A stretch of 59,817 nucleotides of DNA from CAJXZP01 sp963974475 (GTDB taxonomy: Bacteria; Bacteroidota; Bacteroidia; Flavobacteriales_G; Salibacteraceae), in NCBI GenBank assembly GCA_963974475.1, contig CAXBCR010000022.1, positions 1-59,817 on the forward strand, in the 5' to 3' direction. How positions within the stretch are numbered: the stretch's first letter is position 1; every line of letters begins with the position of its first letter. The notes beneath the pieces were generated by a model. The model did not search any database, had not been told where the DNA came from, and was given only the letters and a program-made list of their open reading frames with translations. Shown here piece after piece: positions 6,826-15,202 of the stretch. The translations under genes and the position numbers were made by a program.

Positions 6826-7677
6826 ATGAATCAGAAAATTTCTAAGGAAGAGTTTTTTAATCTTAAATCTACGGATGAGTTAAAAGCAATTCTCGTAAGC
6901 AAAGGAATTTCCACAGATAAGATAGCGCACAACATAGCCTATCAAAACGAATTGGAATTATTACAAATTGAGTTGGTTAAATTGCAACAGTGGATTGTAA
7001 ACATGAACAAAAAAGTATTGGTCATTTTTGAAGGTAGAGATGCAGCCGGAAAAGGCGGATCAATTCGAAGGTTTGTTGAACATTTAAATCCGAGGTCAAT
7101 GCGCGTAGTAGCATTGACTAAACCCTCTGAAAAAGAACTAGGTCAGTGGTATTTTAGCCGATATGTTAAAGAGTTACCGCAACCCGGTGAAATCGTGTTT
7201 TTTGATAGAAGTTGGTACAACAGGGCGGTGGTTGAGCCGGTAATGAAATTCTGTACTCCCCTGCAATATGACACCTTTATGAATCAGGTGCCTGAGTTTG
7301 AACAAATGTTGCAGGAAGAAGAAGTTCATATTATTAAATTTTGGTTTTCCATTTCAAAAGAAGTTCAAAAATCGCGATTTGACGCCAGAAAAACAGACCC
7401 GCTTAAACTATGGAAAATTAGTCCGGTAGATGAGAAAAGTCAAGGTTTGTGGAATGAATACACTCATTTTAAGGAAGAAATGTTTAGCAAAACGCACTCT
7501 GCACCTTCTCCATGGATAATTGTTCAGGCCAATACAAAAAAAACAGCTCGATTAGAATCCATTCGGTATTTGCTCTCCCAATTTGAATATACGGGAAAAG
7601 ACAAAGCGAAAACAATTGTTACCCCTGACCCTAACATTGTAAGCAGCTACAAACGATCCATCCATTCAAATCAGTAA
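6826..7677 (+). CDS. ppk2: Polyphosphate kinase 2 (first of a tandem pair)
   Basis: A 283-residue cytoplasmic enzyme of the PPK2 family, which transfers phosphate between polyphosphate and nucleotides. The Walker A motif FEGRDAAGKGG lies at 68-78 and the second family signature DRSWYNRAVVEP at 127-138. The length fits single-domain PPK2. A helical N-terminal extension (1-60) is usual. Two bases separate it from a second PPK2 gene, so they form an operon. Whether it prefers ADP, GDP or AMP, and the main direction of the reaction, cannot be read from the sequence. The plus-strand pair converges on the minus-strand signalling operon with a 2-base gap. Confidence 0.93.
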   Translation: MNQKISKEEFFNLKSTDELKAILVSKGISTDKIAHNIAYQNELELLQIELVKLQQWIVNMNKKVLVIFEGRDAAGKGGSIRRFVEHLNPRSMRVVALTKPSEKELGQWYFSRYVKELPQPGEIVFFDRSWYNRAVVEPVMKFCTPLQYDTFMNQVPEFEQMLQEEEVHIIKFWFSISKEVQKSRFDARKTDPLKLWKISPVDEKSQGLWNEYTHFKEEMFSKTHSAPSPWIIVQANTKKTARLESIRYLLSQFEYTGKDKAKTIVTPDPNIVSSYKRSIHSNQ

Positions 7678-7679
7678 TT

Positions 7680-8450
7680 ATGACTAACATTAGCGATAAA
7701 GACATTCAATTATTGAATTCTAAAAAAGGATTAAAAATTCTTCTTTCTCAAGAAGAATTAAACCTGGATAAAAGCATTCGAAATATAAAATATGAAATGC
7801 AACTTCGTAAACTTCAGATAGAACTTTTACGCTTACAGCATTGGATAAGGTCAAATAAAAAGCGGGTCATCATCATATTTGAAGGCAGAGACTCTGCGGG
7901 TAAAGGGGGCGCTATTAGACGAATTACAGAATTTTTGAATCCACGTTATTTACGAATTGTGGCATTGCCAAAGCCTTCCAAAGATGAACAAGAACAATGG
8001 TATTTTCAACGGTATATTACCCAGTTTCCCAAATTTGGAGAAATTTTATTTTTAGATAGAAGTTGGTACAATCGCGCTATTGTAGAACCGGTTAATAATT
8101 TTTGTACCGATATAGAATACGATCAGTTTATGCGAGAAGTAAACAATTTTGAACGAATGCTTGTAAACGAAGAATCCATTTTAATAAAAATGTATTTTTC
8201 TATCACCAAAGACGAACAACAAAAACGATTTTTGAATATTCAAGAAAGCCCTTTAAAACAATGGAAATATAGTGCGGTAGATAGCCGAGCTCAGGAGCTT
8301 TGGGACGATTACACACATTATAAAAACGAAATGTTTAATCGCACAAATTCTACATTTGCGCCTTGGAAGGTTATTGAAGCAAACAAAAAAAATCCGGCTA
8401 GAATACAGGCTATTAAACATATTTTGAAAAGTATTCCGTACAAAAAATAG
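7680..8450 (+). CDS. ppk2: Polyphosphate kinase 2 paralogue
   Basis: A 256-residue PPK2-family enzyme, clearly homologous to its upstream neighbour but well diverged. Walker A is FEGRDSAGKGG at 67-77, and DRSWYNRAIVEP is at 126-137. The same helical N-terminus is present and the C-terminus is shorter by about 25 residues. The catalytic motifs are intact, so both copies should be active. Tandem paralogues kept side by side suggest a hetero-oligomer or a division of substrates such as ADP versus GDP. This is an inference. Confidence 0.92.
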   Translation: MTNISDKDIQLLNSKKGLKILLSQEELNLDKSIRNIKYEMQLRKLQIELLRLQHWIRSNKKRVIIIFEGRDSAGKGGAIRRITEFLNPRYLRIVALPKPSKDEQEQWYFQRYITQFPKFGEILFLDRSWYNRAIVEPVNNFCTDIEYDQFMREVNNFERMLVNEESILIKMYFSITKDEQQKRFLNIQESPLKQWKYSAVDSRAQELWDDYTHYKNEMFNRTNSTFAPWKVIEANKKNPARIQAIKHILKSIPYKK

Positions 8451-8452
8451 CG

Positions 8453-8854
8453 CTATTTATTTTCCGTAAGCATTTTTTGAATTAAATCAACGGTGATAGG
8501 TTTCCCAATAAATTCTTTAATGGTATTATCCATTTTAATTCGTTGCACATCTGCAAAATCGATAGTAGCCGACAACAAGTAATAAGAAGTGTTTTTGGTG
8601 ATTGGTTTCATAAGATTAGTTAATTCTTTAACCACCTCAAAACCATTACATTTAGGCATATAAATATCAATTAAAAAAACCCATTGCGTTGGTATTTCTT
8701 CCTTTTTAAATTGATTTAGCCATTCATACAAACTCTCGCATGATAAAAAGGTATTCACCACAATGTTAGCTTCAACTCTAGATATCAAACGTTTACCTAT
8801 CATTAAATCAATTTCATTGTCGTCAACAATTATTATGCGAATGGATTTATTCAT
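8453..8854 (-). CDS. Single-domain response regulator
   Basis: A 133-residue receiver domain with no output domain. It has the acidic pair D11-D12, phospho-acceptor D63 (LIDIYMP), Ser95 in the switch position and K118 (GKP). It overlaps the upstream hybrid kinase gene by 8 bases and is last in the minus-strand five-gene operon. In the CheY/Spo0F style it probably carries phosphate between partners or binds a target protein rather than DNA. The extended segment after the beta-2 strand is common in Bacteroidota receivers of this type. Confidence 0.88.
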   Translation of the reverse strand: MNKSIRIIIVDDNEIDLMIGKRLISRVEANIVVNTFLSCESLYEWLNQFKKEEIPTQWVFLIDIYMPKCNGFEVVKELTNLMKPITKNTSYYLLSATIDFADVQRIKMDNTIKEFIGKPITVDLIQKMLTENK

Positions 8855-9953
8855 ATTTATTAGGTAGAATCAATGTCATTTCAGTACCCGCACCAAATTT
8901 CGATTTCAATTTAATTTCCCCACCTAATTTTTCTATCGCTTCTTTTACAATAAACAGACCGAGCCCTGACCCACTATCATCATTTTTGGCACGATAAAAC
9001 ATGCTAAACACCTCGTCTATTTTATCTTCTTTTATTCCTATTCCATTATCAATCACGCTAATGGTTGCTTCCTTTTCGGTAATTGAGGCCTTCACCTCCA
9101 CCCTTTTATTCAATTCTCCTTCGCGTTGATATTTAAACGCATTGGATATTAAATTGCTCAAAATGGTTTTTATATTCATAAAATTCGACATAAACTTCAC
9201 CTCTTGAGATATGTCTACAGAAAAATGTACATCCTGCGCACTTGGATGATATTTAATACTATCTATAATTTCGTTTGCCAAGTTCTCAAAGTCCACGTTA
9301 TCCGAAAACTCACTTCCATGTGTACCCTTGTAATGGTCAATAATTTGATGAATGTATCCATCCAATTTTTCCACCATTCCTTTAATAGATTTAAAATATT
9401 CCAAAGATTTAGGGTCCTCCACATCCAATTCCGCCAAATTAGAAATTCCTAAAATAGACATTAAAGGAGAACGTAAATCGTGAGATACACTATACACAAA
9501 TTTGTCTAACTCGTTATAGGCAGATTGTAAGGACTTATTTTTATCCGACAATTTTTTACGTGTATCATACAACTCAACCGCATCTTGAATATCCAATTTT
9601 ATACGCTCTACATCCCAAGGTTTATCAATAAAACGATACACTTGCCCTTTATTAATGGCTTCAATCACCGCCACAATATCAGAATATCCGGTAAGGATGA
9701 TTCTTATTTTATTAGGATATAAATTCCGAATTTTAGCAAAGAATTCCACCCCTGTAATATCTGGCATCCGTTGATCGGAAATAATCACCTTAATTTCAGG
9801 AAACTTTCTTAATTGCTTGAGTGCTTCAACGGCATTATTGGCCGTATAAATTCTAAAATCCTTACGAAGCGCAGCGCGCATGGAATTTAGATTGTTTTGT
9901 TCATCATCAATGTACAAAACATCACTCACGATGTGTTTGTTTAAATTAATCAT
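8847..9953 (-). CDS. Receiver-histidine kinase hybrid (N-terminal REC)
   Basis: A 368-residue cytoplasmic protein. The N-terminal receiver spans residues 10-125 (D16-D17, phospho-acceptor D60 in ISDQRMP, K111). A short coiled linker at 125-150 leads to HisKA with H158 in SVSHDLRSP. HATPase follows at about 255-366 (DNGIGI, GSGLGLFIV). There is no transmembrane segment, so it probably receives phosphate or signals from the membrane kinase encoded just upstream (8-base overlap). Its receiver strongly resembles the divergently encoded receiver at 14167-14655, including ITDQRMP/ISDQRMP and KPWD, suggesting they exchange partners. Confidence 0.9.
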   Translation of the reverse strand: MINLNKHIVSDVLYIDDEQNNLNSMRAALRKDFRIYTANNAVEALKQLRKFPEIKVIISDQRMPDITGVEFFAKIRNLYPNKIRIILTGYSDIVAVIEAINKGQVYRFIDKPWDVERIKLDIQDAVELYDTRKKLSDKNKSLQSAYNELDKFVYSVSHDLRSPLMSILGISNLAELDVEDPKSLEYFKSIKGMVEKLDGYIHQIIDHYKGTHGSEFSDNVDFENLANEIIDSIKYHPSAQDVHFSVDISQEVKFMSNFMNIKTILSNLISNAFKYQREGELNKRVEVKASITEKEATISVIDNGIGIKEDKIDEVFSMFYRAKNDDSGSGLGLFIVKEAIEKLGGEIKLKSKFGAGTEMTLILPNKYE

Positions 9954-12111
9954 TGTTAGGCGGTTTAGTGGTATTATTGATTGGTAGTGTAATAATAAAC
10001 TCAGTTCCCTTGTTAATCACTGAATTTACTTCTATTGTTCCGTTTATTTTGTCTACTATTTTGTAAACGATTGAAAGCCCTAATCCTGTTCCTTCCCCAA
10101 CTGGTTTGGTGGTGAAAAATGGCTCAAATAATTTGTTTTTTGTATCTTCTGTCATGCCAGGACCATTATCCGCAATACGGATAGTTACCTGCCCATCACC
10201 TGTAAGTGTTTCAATTTTAATAACTGACTCTTGGTCTTTATTCATTTTCACAGCATGGATGGCATTACTCAAAATATTCATGAACACTTGGTTCATTTTC
10301 CCTCCAAAACATTCCACATTTGGAATACCTGCAAAACTCTTTTCTATCTTTATTTCATGCTTAATCACGCTGTTGAGCAACACCAAGGTAGCGTTAATTC
10401 CATCTTCTAGGTTGACTTTTTTCAAATCATCTTCATCTACCCTAGAAAACAATTTAAGTCCTTTTATTATTTCCACCGTTCGATGAGCTCCATCACTCAT
10501 TCCATCCAATAATTGATTTATTTCCTCAATTACGAAATCATAATCTAAAGATGATTTTAATTCTTGAATGGCTTTATACTCCTCCTCGGTAAATTTTTCT
10601 TTTACCAGTTCCTCAATTTGTGTAACTAGTAAAATTACATCATCCACATCCCGTCTTAAAGGAGCCACATTGGCGCTTACAAAATTTATAGGGTTATTAA
10701 TTTCGTGAGCAATACCAGCTGTTAACTGACCTAATGAAGACATTTTTTCTGCGGTAACTAACTGAGATTGGGCATTTTTTAAGTCGGTATACGCCTTCTC
10801 AATTTCATGGTTCTTTTCTTCAAGTTTAAGATTAGAGCTTTTTAATTGCGTGGTACGTTCGGCCACCTTTTGCTCCAAAATAATATTTTGCTTTTGTGCG
10901 TACTGCGCATTTTCTTTCTCGAGTTGGTATGATTTTGCAATGGCTGCATCTTGACTTGCTTTCAAAATGTTGATTCTATTGGCTAAGGCAAAAGATAGTA
11001 AAACCACTTCCATAGCTGAACCAAAAGGAATAGCCAAAATAGTAAACATGTTTCGTTCTATAATTCCAACTTCGGCTAATACGTATATCAATATTCCAAT
11101 TAAAAAGGATGACCACGCTAACAAGTAGAACCTAGCTGGTTTATAGCCTCTTATTATGACTAATATCGCTACGGTTAAAATAAATATTGCAATTAGTGGT
11201 TGAGCCGCTAAAAGAATTTCATGTACTAATACGGAATTAAACCATGCATAAAACGTTAATAGCCCGTAAACCCCAATAATATAAATTGAAATTTTATGTA
11301 GCGTTGGAGTGTACTTATTGGTGCGTAAAAAAGCAATCATGAATACCAATCCCGTCATGGTAGATACACTAGTAAATACTACCATAGAAAACTCTTGATA
11401 CCACATATGGTTTGGCCATAAGAATTGCATGGATAATCCAAATAACACAATCTGAAGGATTCCGGTTAGAATGGACTGAATTACGTAAATAAGGTAAACG
11501 GGCTCCCGAATAGATAAATACAAAAAGGTGTTGTACCCAATCATGGCAAGGAATACGCCCAAAATAAGGACAAAACATAACGTAAAAATATTCTCGTAAT
11601 TTAATACTTCACCAATTTCACCAACAATAAAATTAAAAGAGGTTTGCACCTGAGAATTTACCTTAACATATATAATGTTGGAGTTGCCAACCTTTACTTT
11701 AACAATAAAATGATTGGTAAGATATGGCCTTTCCGAAAACGGGTAATTTTTGCCTAAAAACTGTTTTTCCCAAATACCTTGTTGATTTTTTTGATACACC
11801 TCAATAGAGTCTAAATTGGCCTGATCAATAAGCAGTGCCAAATCAGTATCTCCAGACTCAAAATTTGAAATATCTAGTTTAAACCAATGGTTATACTGAT
11901 TAAAAACTCCACTATGTCCGTTGTCGGGCAACAATTCAAAGTTCTTGTTTTGCACATCTTGAATTTCCAACTGATTGGAGGTATCCACCATCGATGTAAT
12001 AGATTTTAAGATATATACCTCATTAAATCCGGCACGCACATTTTGTCCATGCGTAAATGAAATGCCAAATCCAAAAAGGACCAAAATCAATATGTATCTT
12101 ATTATTCGCAT
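9946..12111 (-). CDS. 7TMR-DISM sensor histidine kinase
   Basis: A 721-residue membrane sensor. It has a signal peptide at 1-22, a beta-rich 7TMR-DISM extracellular domain at about 30-165, and seven transmembrane helices at about 175-385. A coiled coil at 390-455 leads to HisKA with H469 in GQLTAGIAHEINNP. HATPase lies at about 590-715 (NQVFMNILSNAIHA, DNGPGM, GTGLGLSI). DISM receptors are thought to bind carbohydrates or other small molecules, so this is the probable input of the operon. Six bases separate it from the acyltransferase gene upstream, and it overlaps the hybrid kinase downstream. The ligand may be made by the two enzymes of the same operon; this is an inference. Confidence 0.93.
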   Translation of the reverse strand: MRIIRYILILVLFGFGISFTHGQNVRAGFNEVYILKSITSMVDTSNQLEIQDVQNKNFELLPDNGHSGVFNQYNHWFKLDISNFESGDTDLALLIDQANLDSIEVYQKNQQGIWEKQFLGKNYPFSERPYLTNHFIVKVKVGNSNIIYVKVNSQVQTSFNFIVGEIGEVLNYENIFTLCFVLILGVFLAMIGYNTFLYLSIREPVYLIYVIQSILTGILQIVLFGLSMQFLWPNHMWYQEFSMVVFTSVSTMTGLVFMIAFLRTNKYTPTLHKISIYIIGVYGLLTFYAWFNSVLVHEILLAAQPLIAIFILTVAILVIIRGYKPARFYLLAWSSFLIGILIYVLAEVGIIERNMFTILAIPFGSAMEVVLLSFALANRINILKASQDAAIAKSYQLEKENAQYAQKQNIILEQKVAERTTQLKSSNLKLEEKNHEIEKAYTDLKNAQSQLVTAEKMSSLGQLTAGIAHEINNPINFVSANVAPLRRDVDDVILLVTQIEELVKEKFTEEEYKAIQELKSSLDYDFVIEEINQLLDGMSDGAHRTVEIIKGLKLFSRVDEDDLKKVNLEDGINATLVLLNSVIKHEIKIEKSFAGIPNVECFGGKMNQVFMNILSNAIHAVKMNKDQESVIKIETLTGDGQVTIRIADNGPGMTEDTKNKLFEPFFTTKPVGEGTGLGLSIVYKIVDKINGTIEVNSVINKGTEFIITLPINNTTKPPNND

Positions 12112-12117
12112 GTGTTA

Positions 12118-12804
12118 TTACGGTAATTTTATATTGTACTCCAACTCAAACTCTCCCTTCGGCCAAGTTTCTGTCGCTATAAAATTTTGCTTATTTCTTA
12201 GTTTAAAAATTTCGTTTCTTTCTTTTTCAGTTGCTAATGATAAAATCTCGGGATCATAACAAATTACAGCTGTGGCAATTAAATCGAGTTTTGGATAATT
12301 AAACTCACCTTTATTACCAACTACTGTAAAAGGTTCAAACCCTTTTTCATATCCTCGCCCACGCGTGGCTCTGGAAGCGAATGACAACATGGTACTTAAA
12401 CCCACTTGCGTAGATAAAGCAATAGAACATCGCATTAAATAAATAGCACCCAAACCGAGTCCCATCACTTTTCTGCTATTCCATATACCGCAAATTTCAG
12501 CGGTACCAGCATCCATTAAATTATTTATTTCTCCATAAATTTTATCTTCTACTTTCGATATGGCTTCTACCATAGGCAGCACGGTGATTTTATTCGCCAC
12601 GTGCAACCTTACTCCTCCTAAAACTTCATTGTCTTTTGCAGTATCTTCCACAATCATGACAAAAACGTTTGGGTCTTCAACCCAATCATTATTTCCTGAG
12701 GTAACTTTAACACCAATATCCTCCAAAACTTTTTTGTGACCTATTGCAAATTTTTCACCTGCATCTGTGTCATCAATCGCTTTAAAAGCCCTAATTCTCA
12801 GCAT
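12118..12804 (-). CDS. LuxI/GNAT-fold acyltransferase-like protein
   Basis: A 228-residue protein from the ATG at 12804; a TTG four codons upstream is less likely. The layout follows the GNAT/autoinducer-synthase fold. VLGGVRL at 61-67 matches the strand carrying the conserved Arg of LuxI proteins. TAEICG at 101-106 matches the acidic strand (the E of LuxI-type EISR). The helix GLGAIYLMRCSIAL follows, then a long C-terminal part. I read it as a diverged N-acyltransferase, of the acyl-homoserine-lactone or N-acyl amino acid synthase type. It sits between a ThiF-like activating enzyme and a membrane sensor kinase in one operon, which suggests it makes a signalling compound. Substrate unknown. 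Confidence 0.65.
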   Translation of the reverse strand: MLRIRAFKAIDDTDAGEKFAIGHKKVLEDIGVKVTSGNNDWVEDPNVFVMIVEDTAKDNEVLGGVRLHVANKITVLPMVEAISKVEDKIYGEINNLMDAGTAEICGIWNSRKVMGLGLGAIYLMRCSIALSTQVGLSTMLSFASRATRGRGYEKGFEPFTVVGNKGEFNYPKLDLIATAVICYDPEILSLATEKERNEIFKLRNKQNFIATETWPKGEFELEYNIKLP

Positions 12805-12888
12805 ACTATTTTTCAAATATTAGCCGGTTTGTGCATTTTAGTGTTTTACATTGGTAGGTGTAATGCATAATACCCGATTTTATTAATT

Positions 12889-13986
12889 TTATTTATCCTT
12901 TATAATCTCATCTAAATCCACATAATATCTACCTGAATCATTAAATTGTTTTAAAAATATTTTTCGCGAAACTTCCGCCCCTACTGCGCCACCCAAAATT
13001 ACGGATGTAGCCAATTGCGGCCAAGTAGTTATCGTTTTTTTAACCTCCGCCAAAGATTGTTTTGCTCTAGCTGATAATTGCTCAAATCCTAGAATCTGCA
13101 GCACAATCGGAATTTTCTCTTCATTGGTAAGTCCAGCTAGTTTAGTTGAATCCAACCCCTGTACAGAACCATGCAGCAATTCGCGATTAGGTTCCAAATC
13201 AAATCGCTCCACATCAATCATTCCGCGGTCGGATGTATCCATTATGACAGGGATTCTATGCGATTTAGCAAATTCTCTGGCTTGAATCTTAATGTCTAAA
13301 CCATCACATTCATCAACTAGTAAATCTAGTTTTGAATCCCCCAACATAAATTCTTCCATATTGGATTGCGTAACCCCTTCCGTAAAAATGGACACCTTTA
13401 TAAATGGATCTATTTCTGCAATTTCTCGAGCCGTTGCTACCACCTTATACTCTCCTAAATTATATAAAGGAGTTCGTATTCTATTTAAATTAGATAATTC
13501 TAACTTATCAAAATCAGCTAAACGCAATTCACCGCATCCTCGTTCCATAGTTAGCGTAAGTGCAATAGATTGCCCTACACTCAAACCAATAATTCCAATG
13601 ACTTTAGATGCCAAAATATCACGTTCTTCTTTAGTGATTTTATTTAGATTTCGATTCGTACGTAGTTCAATAAATTCCGCTTCATCTAATATATGTACCA
13701 ATTTATTTAACCATGAATAGTATACCCATACCCCGTATGCATCCGAACCATTCTTAGAAAGTATATGATTTACCTTACCAGAAAGCTCATTTTCATCAAT
13801 TCCAGCTGGAAATTTTGATGCAATTAGCTCCGATAGTTGGCTTCTAATATCATCATAAATAACGATTTGAGGATTTTTTTCTATTAATGTGGTAAGCGCA
13901 ATTTTATCGCTTTTGTTCACTAACCTAAAAAATACCGGTAAATATATACCTTGTTGATTATCAACTGATTTAATTATTTCACTCAT
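12889..13986 (-). CDS. ThiF/E1-like adenylating enzyme
   Basis: A 365-residue member of the ThiF/MoeB/E1 superfamily, which adenylates a C-terminal or other carboxylate. The nucleotide loop is GIIGLSVGQS (131-140), with Ser-Val in place of the usual Gly-rich spacing. It is followed by ADFDKLELSNLNR (157-169; Asp158, Asp160, Arg169), Lys181 and the acidic DECD (225-228). Residues 1-120 are a helical N-terminal domain. It resembles the ThiF half of Rv1355c-type proteins, but the nitroreductase half of those proteins is absent. No CxxC zinc pair and no ubiquitin-like partner gene is visible. First gene of the operon, with a TACTTTTG element 31 bases before the ATG. Confidence 0.8.
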   Translation of the reverse strand: MSEIIKSVDNQQGIYLPVFFRLVNKSDKIALTTLIEKNPQIVIYDDIRSQLSELIASKFPAGIDENELSGKVNHILSKNGSDAYGVWVYYSWLNKLVHILDEAEFIELRTNRNLNKITKEERDILASKVIGIIGLSVGQSIALTLTMERGCGELRLADFDKLELSNLNRIRTPLYNLGEYKVVATAREIAEIDPFIKVSIFTEGVTQSNMEEFMLGDSKLDLLVDECDGLDIKIQAREFAKSHRIPVIMDTSDRGMIDVERFDLEPNRELLHGSVQGLDSTKLAGLTNEEKIPIVLQILGFEQLSARAKQSLAEVKKTITTWPQLATSVILGGAVGAEVSRKIFLKQFNDSGRYYVDLDEIIKDK

Positions 13987-14016
13987 TTAAATAACTAATT
14001 AGATTTATCTCAAACC

Positions 14017-14024
14017 CAAAAGTA
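14017..14024 (-). promoter_or_regulatory. -7 element of the ThiF-kinase operon
   Basis: TACTTTTG on the minus strand, 31 bases before the ThiF-like start, lies in the 180-base region shared with the divergent receiver gene. It fits the Bacteroidota TAnnTTTG consensus. Confidence 0.5.
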
Positions 14025-14166
14025 TAACATTTACCTACCTACGTAAGGGTCTAATTGTAACTAGTTGTTCAATCTCTATCGCTATTTTTTTAAATGTTAA
14101 TCAATGGTCATTTATTTTAAAAGAAATGTACTATTTTCGAATTCTGAATACCTAAAACGTAATAAC

Positions 14167-14655
14167 ATGTCAGAAGACAATTCTACACCTGTGCAGAGTG
14201 ACAAACTTCAATTATTATATGTGGACGATGAACCTAATAATCTAATTAGTTTCAAAGCCGCATTTAGAAGAGATTTTAATATTTTCACCGCTGAATCTGG
14301 AGCGGAAGGAAGAAAGATATTAGAAAGCCACCCCATTTCTATCGTAATTACCGATCAGCGAATGCCGTTTATGACCGGAGTCGAGTTCCTGGAATCTATA
14401 ATTCCTGATTTTCCCGATACTATACGAATTTTAATTACTGGATTTTCTGATATACAGGCAGTTATAGACGCTATTAATAAAGGTAAAATATATCACTACG
14501 TTCAAAAACCGTGGGATGAAACCTATTTAAAAAACATTATTCATAACGCTTTTGAGACCCATCGACTACGTAGAGAAAATAAATATATGATGGAGCAATT
14601 AAAATTATCTAATGAACAATTAGAATTTTTACTTCGTCAAGAAATGCTTTCGTAA
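14167..14655 (+). CDS. Receiver protein with C-terminal coiled coil, divergent to the ThiF operon
   Basis: A 162-residue response regulator from the ATG at 14167. An in-frame ATG at 14104 would add 21 residues, but a TATTTTCG promoter-like element lies inside that stretch, favouring the shorter form. Receiver residues are D20-D21, D63 (ITDQRMP), the TGFSD switch region and K114 (QKPWD). The last about 35 residues form a helix (HRLRRENKYMMEQLKLSNEQ) and there is no DNA-binding domain. The receiver is closest in this window to that of the hybrid kinase at 8847-9953. It probably belongs to the same phosphorelay. Confidence 0.85.
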   Translation: MSEDNSTPVQSDKLQLLYVDDEPNNLISFKAAFRRDFNIFTAESGAEGRKILESHPISIVITDQRMPFMTGVEFLESIIPDFPDTIRILITGFSDIQAVIDAINKGKIYHYVQKPWDETYLKNIIHNAFETHRLRRENKYMMEQLKLSNEQLEFLLRQEMLS

Positions 14656-14719
14656 ACTGACATCAAATTTTATTTCAACTTCCCGGTAGACCATTCCAAA
14701 TTGTATATACATTTGCGCG

Positions 14720-15163
14720 ATGGACTGGATTGAATTAGGGTATTGGGGGATGTTTTTGTCGTCCATTTTGGCGGCTACGCTCCTACCTTTTGGCTCTGAA
14801 GCCGTTTTTTTAGGTCTTTTATACGCCAAATTTGAATTAATTCCATTGGTTTTGGTGGCTAGTGCAGGAAACACCATTGGTGGTATGATTACTTTTTACA
14901 TTGGCTGGCTTGGTAAATGGGAATGGCTAGAAAAATGGTTTAAAATTCCTCATGAAAAGTTGACCTCTCTGATGCATTCCGCTCAAAAATACGGCTGGTT
15001 ATTTGCTTTTTTTACTTGGCTTCCTGGAATTGGCGACCCAATGGCTGCCGCTATTGGATTTGTAAAAATCAACCCGTATGTTGCTTTTATTTGGATGCTT
15101 TTTGGGAAGACTTTACGATTTGCCACCATTGGCCTATTTTGGTACTACGGAGTGAAAGTTTAG
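14720..15163 (+). CDS. yqaA: YqaA-family (DedA-like) membrane protein
   Basis: A 147-residue inner-membrane protein of the YqaA branch of the SNARE-associated/DedA superfamily. It has about four hydrophobic segments and the family signatures LLPFGSEAVFLGLL, GNTIGGMITFYIGW and a membrane-re-entrant LPGIGDPMAAAIGF. The length is normal for YqaA. DedA relatives move lipids or help maintain the proton gradient, but the role of YqaA proteins is not settled. It has no obvious link to its neighbours. The ATG at 14720 is the first in frame. Confidence 0.85.
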   Translation: MDWIELGYWGMFLSSILAATLLPFGSEAVFLGLLYAKFELIPLVLVASAGNTIGGMITFYIGWLGKWEWLEKWFKIPHEKLTSLMHSAQKYGWLFAFFTWLPGIGDPMAAAIGFVKINPYVAFIWMLFGKTLRFATIGLFWYYGVKV

Positions 15164-15177
15164 TGGTTTCGTTATCT

Positions 15178-15185
15178 TACTTTTG
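15178..15185 (+). promoter_or_regulatory. -7 element of ribH
   Basis: TACTTTTG ends 17 bases before the ribH ATG and fits the Bacteroidota consensus. There is no room for an FMN riboswitch between it and the start. Confidence 0.5.
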
Positions 15186-15202
15186 CACTAAAATTTTTCA
15201 AC

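Noticed and set aside
10106..10486. 126-residue plus-strand open frame
   Set aside because: Exact antisense of the HATPase region of the 7TMR-DISM kinase.
14104..14166. N-terminal extension of the divergent receiver
   Set aside because: It contains a promoter-like TATTTTCG and does not resemble a receiver start; the ATG at 14167 is preferred.
15164..15202. FMN riboswitch upstream of ribH
   Set aside because: Only 39 bases separate the genes, and a promoter element sits in them.
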